The notes below the pieces were generated by a model. The model was not told where the DNA came from. It saw nothing but the letters and a program-made list of their open reading frames with translations, and ran no database searches. A stretch of DNA of 5,358 bases, taken from Bacteroidota bacterium (GTDB lineage: Bacteria > Bacteroidota > Bacteroidia > Flavobacteriales > Weeksellaceae). The stretch lies in the NCBI GenBank assembly GCA_023426625.1, contig JAFAAJ010000294.1, positions 1 through 5,358 on the forward strand. Reading direction: 5' to 3'. Positions 1 to 5,358 of the stretch are shown here, piece by piece. Each line of letters starts with the position of its first letter. Position 1 is the first letter of the stretch. The translations under genes and the position numbers were made by a program.

Positions 1-704
1 CGGTTTACCTGATCCGCAAAATATTGTTCCAATTCCTTCAGGGTTTCAGGGTTTGTTTTAATGTCTTTTACCAATAATCCTTTGTTCACTACAACAATTC
101 TGTTGCAGACTTCAGTGGTATGCGACAGATCGTGACTGGAAATAAGGAAAGTGACACCATCCTGTTTTGATAATTCTTTGATCAGATTTTTCAGTTTGAT
201 CTGCGTGGAAGGGTCAAGATTCGCAAAAGGCTCGTCCAGGATAATGATTTCAGGATTTCCGATTAAAGCTCCTACAATCCCGACTTTTTTCTGATTTCCT
301 TTAGAAAGATCACGAACATATTTCCCCGATTTCAGGATCTCTCCATTGAAAAAATCATGGAAAGGTTTTAAAAATTCGTCCACGGAAGCTTTATTCTGCC
401 CTCTCAATTCACCGATAAAATAAAAATATTCTTCCGGTGTAAGGTAACCGATCAGAAAGGTATCATCCACAAAAGCTGAAACTTTGCTTTTCCAGGCTTC
501 TGATTCATGAACTTTGATATCATCAATACTCACGTATCCTGTTGTTGCCTGAATAAGATCCAGCATCAGACTGAAAAGAGTTGTTTTTCCTGCTCCATTG
601 TTTCCTACCAATCCGAAGGTTTCGCCTTTGGGAATTTCAAGATTTTCGATATTAAGAACAGTAGCGGTTCCGTACGTTTTAGATAAATTATTTATAGTGA
701 TCAT
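1..704 (-). CDS. ABC transporter ATP-binding protein (3' end cut off by window edge)
   Basis: Nucleotide-binding subunit that would power the membrane permease encoded just upstream. The 234 visible residues begin MITINNLSKTYG and contain, in order, Walker A GNNGAGKTT (34-42), the ABC signature LSKGNQ (133-138), Walker B ILDEP with D157 and the catalytic E158, a D-loop NLDP (D164) and the switch histidine in SSHD (H191). All ATPase elements are therefore intact. The Q-loop position reads AFVDDTFL (D80-D81), with no glutamine; Asp or Glu here is, from memory, seen in EcsA-like exporter ATPases. The ATG at 704 is the only sensible start, since it gives a normal N-terminal distance to Walker A. 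The frame is still open at base 1, so the last residues are outside the window; relatives are usually about 240 residues, so little is missing. It starts 18 bp after the permease stop and probably shares its transcript. The substrate cannot be read from the sequence. Confidence 0.93.
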   Translation of the reverse strand, partial: MITINNLSKTYGTATVLNIENLEIPKGETFGLVGNNGAGKTTLFSLMLDLIQATTGYVSIDDIKVHESEAWKSKVSAFVDDTFLIGYLTPEEYFYFIGELRGQNKASVDEFLKPFHDFFNGEILKSGKYVRDLSKGNQKKVGIVGALIGNPEIIILDEPFANLDPSTQIKLKNLIKELSKQDGVTFLISSHDLSHTTEVCNRIVVVNKGLLVKDIKTNPETLKELEQYFADQVN

Positions 705-722
705 TTTAATAAATATTAGAGA

Positions 723-2186
723 TTATTTGGATTTGAATGCTTCTAAAGTACTGTATTTTTCAACTTTATAATGTCTTACGATAATATCAAAGATTTTTTC
801 TCTCAGTAAAAAGCCGATTAAACCAAGAATTGCAATACTTACTACTCCCGCTGTTATTCCGAAGAAATATTTCATCATCCCGAACACCGCCATCGGCAGA
901 AGCATTTTAGGAATCAATAATAATAAAGCTTTCATATTGAAGCTGTTTTTTTGTCCAATTCTTTTTTCTTTGGAATTCAGATCTATCTGGGTTTTGTTAA
1001 ATGCTCCTGACCAAAGGGTAAACTGCGAGTTCACTCCAATATTATAAAGTCCGGCGGCAAAAAAGGTGAAATACATTTCCCATCCGAAATAGACATAAAA
1101 TAAAGCTATGACTATGGAAGCCGCCGTTACAATATTCATCAGCCACCATTTGGCTTTAAGGTAATCTTTGTAAGGTACATTCAGCGTCATCATCAAAGGA
1201 TAATATGAACTATCGAATGCAGGAACTCGCTGTCCGAACATGAACTGAAATCCTCCCGTTACAAACAACCCCATGAACATCATCATATACGATGTTTTAT
1301 AGATCGGTGAAGTGAAGATCAGCAAACCATAAAATATAAACATAAAGCTTCCGAATAAAATACCTTTGGTGACTTTATTTCTCCTCAACATTTTAATATC
1401 ATTGTTGATGAAGCTTCCCAACGTTCCATATTTATTCAGGAAAGCAATGTTTTCTGTTTTCCCGAATGCTTTTTTCGCTTCCAGTCCCTGATCCAGATAA
1501 AATTCCTGACGGACATATCTGAAGCAGATCCACCATAGTCCGGAAAATAAAGCAATCGGTAATAAAACTAAATATGGCTTTTCATACAATCTGTAGAAAA
1601 ACGCTTCTGAATATGATAATAACGGAATTACATTATAGTACGTCAATGCGCCCAATATTGCAAAAACACTTCCTACAACAATGGCAATGATCTCCTTATC
1701 ATTAAAAAGAATATTGATGAAATTATTAAGGTAAAATAATAATGAAACTCCGATGAACCATGCAAAAACGCCTAAGAAACTATATCCATTGAATAAGCAG
1801 ATCACCGCAAAAGTAATCATAAAGAAAGAGTGAATCCAGCTGAAAGCAGACAAAAATGTTTTGATCAACATGTAATTCACCAATGTCTTTTTGGGAATAT
1901 TCAGCGTCAGGAAAGGCTTGATGTTCTGGGTAGGCATTTCCTGCCAAATATATTTGAGGATAAGATCTACCGCCCAAGCTGCCAATAAGAATTTTGAAAC
2001 TACTTTCAGAGCGTCCTGATGCATTTCTTCCTGAATAAGGAAAAAAGCAATGAAAGCACCTCCTACCATACAGCCTATAAAGTAGAGAATCCCCAAGAAG
2101 CGAAAAATCTTCATTGCAAGATTAATCCCTACAGAAGTGCCACGAAAAAAACTTTTGAATTCTAACCTTAAGAATTGTAGAAACAT
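723..2186 (-). CDS. DUF5687-family ABC transporter permease
   Basis: Polytopic inner-membrane protein of 487 residues, recognised as the DUF5687 type of ABC-2-like permease known mainly from Bacteroidota. I see about 11-12 hydrophobic segments: roughly 29-51, 63-80, 105-130, 136-160, 165-185, 205-222, 274-292, 298-317, 345-368, 370-386, 420-440 and 445-465. A charged loop at 224-272 separates two halves that look alike. Each half begins with an amphipathic stretch (LEFKSFFR at 8-15; NDIKMLRR at 262-269) and carries the motif TLN[IV]PxK (94-100 and 334-340), so the protein may be a fused pair of half-permeases. The ATPase gene follows after 18 bp and is the obvious partner, so together they should form a full transporter or exporter. 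The start MFLQFLRLEF is preceded by an A-rich stretch and there is no better ATG upstream. The length is complete. Substrate and direction of transport are unknown. The family name is from memory; the permease role is well supported by context. Confidence 0.88.
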   Translation of the reverse strand: MFLQFLRLEFKSFFRGTSVGINLAMKIFRFLGILYFIGCMVGGAFIAFFLIQEEMHQDALKVVSKFLLAAWAVDLILKYIWQEMPTQNIKPFLTLNIPKKTLVNYMLIKTFLSAFSWIHSFFMITFAVICLFNGYSFLGVFAWFIGVSLLFYLNNFINILFNDKEIIAIVVGSVFAILGALTYYNVIPLLSYSEAFFYRLYEKPYLVLLPIALFSGLWWICFRYVRQEFYLDQGLEAKKAFGKTENIAFLNKYGTLGSFINNDIKMLRRNKVTKGILFGSFMFIFYGLLIFTSPIYKTSYMMMFMGLFVTGGFQFMFGQRVPAFDSSYYPLMMTLNVPYKDYLKAKWWLMNIVTAASIVIALFYVYFGWEMYFTFFAAGLYNIGVNSQFTLWSGAFNKTQIDLNSKEKRIGQKNSFNMKALLLLIPKMLLPMAVFGMMKYFFGITAGVVSIAILGLIGFLLREKIFDIIVRHYKVEKYSTLEAFKSK

Positions 2187-2246
2187 ATTTTACTTTTTTA
2201 CATTAGTAAATATAAGGTGAAATATGTTACAGATTTTAACTTTTCC

Positions 2247-2289
2247 TTGCCGTAATTCTTAGATTTCTTATTTCCGGCAATATTTTTTT
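2247..2289. repeat. Inverted repeat in the recN/permease gap, possible weak terminator
   Basis: TTGCCG (2247-2252) pairs with CGGCAA (2275-2280) around a 22-base AT-rich loop. On the plus strand the repeat is followed by seven T residues (2283-2289), which would suit termination of antisense transcription. In the direction of recN transcription the T-run becomes an A-run before the stem and no U-tract follows, so it is a poor classical terminator for recN. The 6-bp stem and long loop make it weak; it may instead be an mRNA end-stabilising hairpin or chance. The loop contains TAAGAA twice on the minus strand. No good promoter for the permease is seen in the rest of this 111-bp gap. Confidence 0.3.
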
Positions 2290-2297
2290 AACGAAAA

Positions 2298-3947
2298 TTA
2301 CGCCATCAACTCTTTTGCCTGCGCCAAAGCCGCTTCCGTGATCTTGCTTCCGGAAAGTAACTGGGCAATCTCGTTAAGTTTTTCTTCTTCACTTAGCGGA
2401 ATGATGGTAGATTGCGTTTTCCCTGAAACATCCTGTTTTACCACTTTATAATTATTCGTTCCTTTTGCTGCCACCTGAGCAAGGTGAGAGATCACAATAA
2501 GCTGCATATCTTCAGACATTTCGCGCATCAGATTTCCGATCTCTTCGGCTACCTTTCCGGAAACTCCGGTATCTATTTCATCCAGAATAAGCGTCGGCAA
2601 TTCATCACTTTCCGCAATGATCTTTTTTACCGCCAACATCACCCTTGACCTTTCTCCTCCGGAAATTGCCGTCTGAATAGGCTTCAAAGGGAACCCCGAA
2701 TTCGCCTGGAACAAAAGCTGAATACTTTCTTTCCCAAACTGATTGAATTCTGGTGTATCCTGCAACTCAATATCTACTCTTGCTTTTTCAAGACCTAGCT
2801 TTTTAAGAAGACTTTCAGTTTTTTTAATGAAGTCAGGAATGCTTTTTTTCCTGTTTTTTGAAAGTTTTCCGGCTAAAGACTGAAGCAATTTTTCTTTCAG
2901 AATGATATTATTCTCAACCTCCTCGATATAAGACTCCAGTTCTGCTGTTCCCTGTTGTTCTCCCGCCAATTGATCCCGGATCCCTATCAGATCTTTCAAT
3001 TCAGAAACATTATGTTTTAAGAAAAGGGTATTGATCTTATTATTAAGTTCGGAAAGTAACAGTAAATTTTCAGGGTTGACCTCAATGCTTTCAGCTTCAT
3101 CTTCCAGTTCTGAAATAATGTCCCTAAGCTCCACAAAAGAAGTTTCAAGTCTTTCATCCAGTTCGGAAAACTTGTTGGAAACTTCGGAAATTTTGGAAAG
3201 TTTATTTTTAGCTTCATTAAAGAAAGACAGAATCCCAATTTCTTCCTGGTGAAATCTCGATAGGATCTGCGCCAGGTTTTCAGAGATCATTTCTGCATTT
3301 TCCTGAATGGAAAGCTGATTTTGCAACTCTTCATAATCCACTTCATCCAGTCTCAGTTCTTCCAGTTCGTTCAAAAGAAACTGCTTGTAATCACTCTCCT
3401 TGTTGCTGTCTGCAAGTTGAGCCTGATATTTTTTAAGTTGGACCTTTAAACTCTGAAATTCAGTAAATTCCTGCTGATATTCTTCAACAAGCTTTTTATT
3501 TTCGGAAAGACCATCAATGATTTTAAACTGATATTCAGACGTAAATAAGTTGGAGGTTTCAAACTGGGAATGAATATCGATAAGCTGAGAAGACAACTCC
3601 TTCAGAACATCCAAAGTAACGGGAACGTCATTGATAAAAGCTCTGGATTTCCCGGATGGTAAAATTTCCCTGCGGATAATGGTTTGATGTTCATAATCCA
3701 GATCGTTCTCAATAAAGAATTTTTTGAAACGGTTGTTTAATGCAAATTCCGTTTCTACAATACTTTTCTCTTCCGCTTTTGAGATGGATTTCACATCTGC
3801 CCTTTCACCCAAGATCAGTCGTAAAGCGCCTAAAATAATAGATTTTCCGGCTCCCGTTTCACCGGTTATTACCTGTAATCCGTTGTGTAATGATACTTCA
3901 AGTGCATCAATAAGGGCGAAATTTTTAATATAGATTCTCGACAGCAT
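2298..3947 (-). CDS. recN: DNA repair protein RecN
   Basis: Cytoplasmic SMC-like ATPase of recombinational double-strand-break repair, acting early at broken ends alongside RecA. The 549 residues have the full family layout. An N-terminal ATPase lobe starts MLSRIYIKNFALID and has Walker A GETGAGKS (29-36), followed by the RecN-type segment DIHSQFE (124-130). A long glutamate/lysine/leucine-rich coiled coil spans roughly 150-390, and a C-terminal lobe carries the signature SGGERSRV (429-436), Walker B LILDEIDTG (453-461, catalytic E457) and the switch histidine ISHLAQVAA (H488). Length matches the usual 550 or so, with no truncation or frameshift. The family usually has HGQHE where this protein has HSQFE, a mild variant. 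The ATG at 3947 gives the canonical N terminus and sits about 25 bases below a strong promoter candidate, so recN is probably transcribed separately from porD, which ends 80 bp upstream. No LexA-type site was recognised. Confidence 0.97.
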   Translation of the reverse strand: MLSRIYIKNFALIDALEVSLHNGLQVITGETGAGKSIILGALRLILGERADVKSISKAEEKSIVETEFALNNRFKKFFIENDLDYEHQTIIRREILPSGKSRAFINDVPVTLDVLKELSSQLIDIHSQFETSNLFTSEYQFKIIDGLSENKKLVEEYQQEFTEFQSLKVQLKKYQAQLADSNKESDYKQFLLNELEELRLDEVDYEELQNQLSIQENAEMISENLAQILSRFHQEEIGILSFFNEAKNKLSKISEVSNKFSELDERLETSFVELRDIISELEDEAESIEVNPENLLLLSELNNKINTLFLKHNVSELKDLIGIRDQLAGEQQGTAELESYIEEVENNIILKEKLLQSLAGKLSKNRKKSIPDFIKKTESLLKKLGLEKARVDIELQDTPEFNQFGKESIQLLFQANSGFPLKPIQTAISGGERSRVMLAVKKIIAESDELPTLILDEIDTGVSGKVAEEIGNLMREMSEDMQLIVISHLAQVAAKGTNNYKVVKQDVSGKTQSTIIPLSEEEKLNEIAQLLSGSKITEAALAQAKELMA

Positions 3948-3976
3948 GGATAAATAGCAGATTTCTTTAGCTGTTG

Positions 3977-4007
3977 CAAATATAGAACTTTAGAATTCAG
4001 GATTCAA
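3977..4007 (-). promoter_or_regulatory. Promoter of recN (Bacteroidota sigma-A type)
   Basis: Read on the minus strand, TTG at 4007-4005 is followed after 20 bases by TATATTTG at 3984-3977 and then C, an exact match to the Bacteroidota -7 consensus TAnnTTTG with an acceptable spacer and -33 element. Predicted transcription start is near 3970-3972, leaving a leader of about 25 bases before the recN ATG at 3947. The site lies in the 80-bp gap between porD and recN. An imperfect inverted repeat (GAAT/ATTC, 3993-4005) overlaps the spacer next to the -33 box. Confidence 0.7.
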
Positions 4008-4027
4008 GAGAGAGTGATCCGCTTTCT

Positions 4028-4930
4028 TTATTTCCATTTATTCCACTTAGCCTCGGTATGTTTTGGTGAAAACATGATCATCAGCTGTCGCAGATCATTG
4101 ATCACAATTCCGCCATTATTCCCTGTATTGAAGATATTGAAAATCTCATCGCTCTTATTATCCATGAACAAATTGATGAAGTAATTCTGCTGGAAAGAGT
4201 TTTCATACATTTTCAATTGCATCAGTGTATTAAAAATGGTTTTTTTGGCAGCGGTCTGATCCTGATTGAACAGGTTATCCAATCCGGCTCTATGATACGT
4301 ATAGATCGTGGAACGAAGCTGATTCAGGTTCGGATTTAAAATCTCTCCTATCAATATCGCACGACTTCGGGGCTCATTGATCTGTCCCCATCCTTCAAAC
4401 CCTCTGTTCTGGGCATTCTGGGAAATTTGCTGTGCTTTTGAAAACCATTGAGAACCTGCCATAGACTGGAAACTGTCTGCATCATATCCCAGGATCAGAT
4501 AAACATAAAAACTGATAACATCAATTAAGTTCTTCCCTGAAAACTGTCTTTCATTGAAGACAAGATTCTCGTTTTCAATATATTCAAAGGCAAATTTTGT
4601 ATCCTGAAGGTTTATGAGAGGAGATTCATAAGTGGTGTTGTAAACCGGACGAACAGCCTGAACCACAATGCTTCCTTTATATCTGTTTCCGTCTTTTTCA
4701 GAAATGACAATCGCAAAATTACATTTGATCTTTTCAAAATTCTGTAATTTCTTCCCTGTCCAGCTCGTATTGTTGATAAAATCTTTAAGACTTTTCTCCA
4801 AAGCTTTATAAGCCTGTTGATTACTTCCTCCCAGCTGTTGAGAATTCACCTGCACCACGGCAAGCAATTCCTGGGAAAAACTGAAATTATATAAGAAAAG
4901 CAGTAAAAATAAGCTTATGATCTTTTTCAT
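4028..4930 (-). CDS. porD: Secreted DUF4835 protein, type IX secretion-associated PorD
   Basis: Exported protein of 300 residues belonging to the DUF4835 family, which recent Bacteroidota annotation calls PorD and links to the type IX secretion system; both names are from memory. The N terminus is a clear Sec signal peptide: MKK, a hydrophobic core IISLFLLLFLYNF (4-16), then SFS|QE with likely cleavage after S19. There is no cysteine at the cleavage site, so it should be a soluble periplasmic or membrane-associated protein rather than a lipoprotein. Family-like stretches are RPVYNTTYESPLINLQD in the middle, FYVYLILGYDADSF, and YHRAGLDNLF towards the C terminus. I chose the ATG at 4930 rather than the longer frame from 4993, because the extra 21 residues (beginning MFLLHSKNN) would bury the signal peptide behind an implausible extension. 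The C terminus is KWNKWK. Its own promoter was not convincingly found upstream. Exact biochemical role is unknown. Confidence 0.82.
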   Translation of the reverse strand: MKKIISLFLLLFLYNFSFSQELLAVVQVNSQQLGGSNQQAYKALEKSLKDFINNTSWTGKKLQNFEKIKCNFAIVISEKDGNRYKGSIVVQAVRPVYNTTYESPLINLQDTKFAFEYIENENLVFNERQFSGKNLIDVISFYVYLILGYDADSFQSMAGSQWFSKAQQISQNAQNRGFEGWGQINEPRSRAILIGEILNPNLNQLRSTIYTYHRAGLDNLFNQDQTAAKKTIFNTLMQLKMYENSFQQNYFINLFMDNKSDEIFNIFNTGNNGGIVINDLRQLMIMFSPKHTEAKWNKWK

Positions 4931-5136
4931 TACCTGATTAAAAATTGAGAACGGAAATTTATTAAAATTATTCTTAGAATGCAGCAAAAACATCCCGAAA
5001 TTATTCTAAATCTTGAATATATTAACCCGCAAAGTATTTATTTATGCAAAGGTGATTGACTAATTTACAAATACATTATTGATGATGTGTAAATTGGAAT
5101 GCAGTATGATTTTAAAAAATGCAACGGTTAAAAAGT

Positions 5137-5166
5137 AAGGGAATATAAAAAGTTATTTCCCTTTTT
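5137..5166. terminator. Candidate bidirectional terminator hairpin
   Basis: AAGGGAA (5137-5143) pairs perfectly with TTCCCTT (5157-5163) around a 13-base AT-only loop. On the plus strand the stem runs into TTTATTG; on the minus strand it is followed by ACTTTTTAACC. Either strand could therefore act as a rho-independent terminator, though the 7-bp stem is only moderately strong. No gene within the window ends at it, so it may insulate porD from transcription arriving from the right, or separate it from the plus-strand promoter that begins two bases later. Confidence 0.4.
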
Positions 5167-5167
5167 A

Positions 5168-5195
5168 TTGAATAATATTTTTTTTTTTATGTTTG
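5168..5195 (+). promoter_or_regulatory. Rightward promoter with T-tract in spacer
   Basis: TTG at 5168-5170, a 17-base spacer, and TATGTTTG at 5188-5195 followed by C match the Bacteroidota primary-sigma promoter (TTG or TTTG near -33; TAnnTTTG plus pyrimidine near -7). Predicted transcription start is about 5200-5203, pointing away from porD. The spacer contains most of an 11-T run (5178-5188), whose last T is the first base of the -7 box. The gene or RNA it drives is not identifiable inside the window. Confidence 0.6.
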
Positions 5196-5199
5196 CAAG

Positions 5200-5239
5200 A
5201 AGGCACAGTCATAAGCAGACTGTACAGCATCAATGCCTT
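5200..5239 (+). repeat. Nested inverted repeats at the predicted 5' end of the rightward transcript
   Basis: An outer stem AAGGCA (5200-5205) / TGCCTT (5234-5239) encloses an inner stem ACAGTC (5205-5210) / GACTGT (5218-5223) with a 7-base loop ATAAGCA; the A at 5205 can pair in only one of them. The 8-base palindrome CTGTACAG (5220-5227) overlaps the inner 3' arm. Position directly at the predicted transcription start suggests a 5' leader hairpin, the start of a small RNA, or a DNA operator. No known RNA family was recognised. Confidence 0.45.
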
Positions 5240-5358
5240 TTCAATTTCAACTATTTTTTAGTAATTTAAACAAAACGCAAAAATGAAATCCGAAATAAAA
5301 CTCAAATCAGGATTTAGAGATAATTATGTTATTTTTATAATATGGAACTTATGATTTT

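Larger units (their letters stand above)
4931..5358. other. 428-bp intergenic region without a convincing gene
   Basis: This very AT-rich stretch upstream of porD contains no open frame of normal gene length on either strand. Every minus-strand frame entering from the right edge hits a stop within about 11 codons, so no upstream member of the porD transcript is visible. The part nearest porD (5030-5075) has several partial -7-like boxes on the minus strand, for example CACCTTTG at 5054-5047 with TTTG at 5071-5068, but the 13-base spacing is too short for a confident porD promoter. Further right lie the hairpin, plus-strand promoter and inverted-repeat leader listed separately. A 23-codon plus-strand frame (5283-5354, MKSEIKLKSGFR...) and an ATG at 5342 whose frame leaves the window are the only possible downstream coding starts; neither is supported. 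Confidence 0.75.

Noticed and set aside
1780..1977. 65-codon minus-strand frame inside the permease gene
   Set aside because: It overlaps the well-supported permease frame and its translation has no recognisable features.
2207..2214. TATATTTA on the minus strand as a promoter for the permease
   Set aside because: It misses the final G of the -7 consensus and no TTG or TTTG lies at a suitable distance upstream. The permease may be expressed by read-through from recN or from a promoter I cannot recognise.
3166..3199. Repeated TTCGGAAA/TTGGAAA-like units within recN
   Set aside because: They encode a degenerate K/S/E-rich stretch of the coiled coil; the repetition follows from protein composition and is not a distinct DNA repeat.
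3017..3252. Overlapping open frames of about 73 codons on both strands inside recN
   Set aside because: They are shadows of the recN coiled-coil coding sequence with low-complexity Ser/Leu- or Lys/Pro-rich translations. The recN frame is intact across the region.
3724..3933. 69-codon plus-strand frame opposite the recN start
   Set aside because: It is antisense to the conserved Walker A region of recN, so the open frame reflects recN codon constraints.
4931..4993. Longer N terminus of the DUF4835 protein starting at 4993
   Set aside because: The added 21 residues precede a textbook MKK signal peptide and would prevent normal export, so the start at 4930 is preferred.
5082..5138. 18-codon plus-strand frame (MMCKLECS...) ending at the hairpin
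   Set aside because: There is no convincing promoter or ribosome-binding region and the length is within chance expectation.
5165..5230. 21-codon minus-strand frame (MLYSLLMTVPSC...) ending just before the hairpin at 5137-5163
   Set aside because: A hydrophobic start with a Cys followed by a terminator-like hairpin is suggestive of a tiny peptide gene. However, no promoter is seen on that strand, its basic tail comes from the poly-A run, and it overlaps the better-supported plus-strand promoter.

Overview
The window looks like chromosomal DNA from a flavobacterium, most likely a Chryseobacterium-like member of the Bacteroidota (Weeksellaceae). The base composition is AT-rich. The proteins resemble families found mainly in this phylum (a DUF5687 permease and a DUF4835/PorD protein). 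Two promoter candidates fit the Bacteroidota primary-sigma pattern, a TTG near -33 and TAnnTTTG near -7, and start codons are preceded by A/T-rich sequence rather than classical Shine-Dalgarno sites. The genus is an inference; no rRNA gene is present to settle it.

All four recognisable genes lie on the minus strand, so transcription runs right to left. In that order they are: porD (4930-4028), a secreted DUF4835 protein linked to type IX secretion; recN (3947-2298), an SMC-like ATPase of double-strand-break repair; a 487-residue polytopic DUF5687 ABC permease (2186-723); and its ATP-binding subunit (from 704, running off the left edge). The permease and ATPase are 18 bp apart and form a transporter pair. 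recN has a good promoter of its own just after porD, so DNA repair and secretion are neighbours here without obvious functional coupling.

The right end (4931-5358) has no convincing gene. It holds a hairpin that could terminate transcription in either direction, then a rightward-facing promoter whose spacer contains an 11-T run. Immediately downstream, at about the predicted transcript start, is an inverted-repeat cluster that could fold into a 5' leader hairpin or begin a small RNA. The product driven by this promoter lies outside the window or is very short. This is the least explained part of the window and the best place to look for something new. The rest is ordinary core or near-core flavobacterial sequence, and I found no CRISPR array, insertion sequence, tRNA or rRNA.
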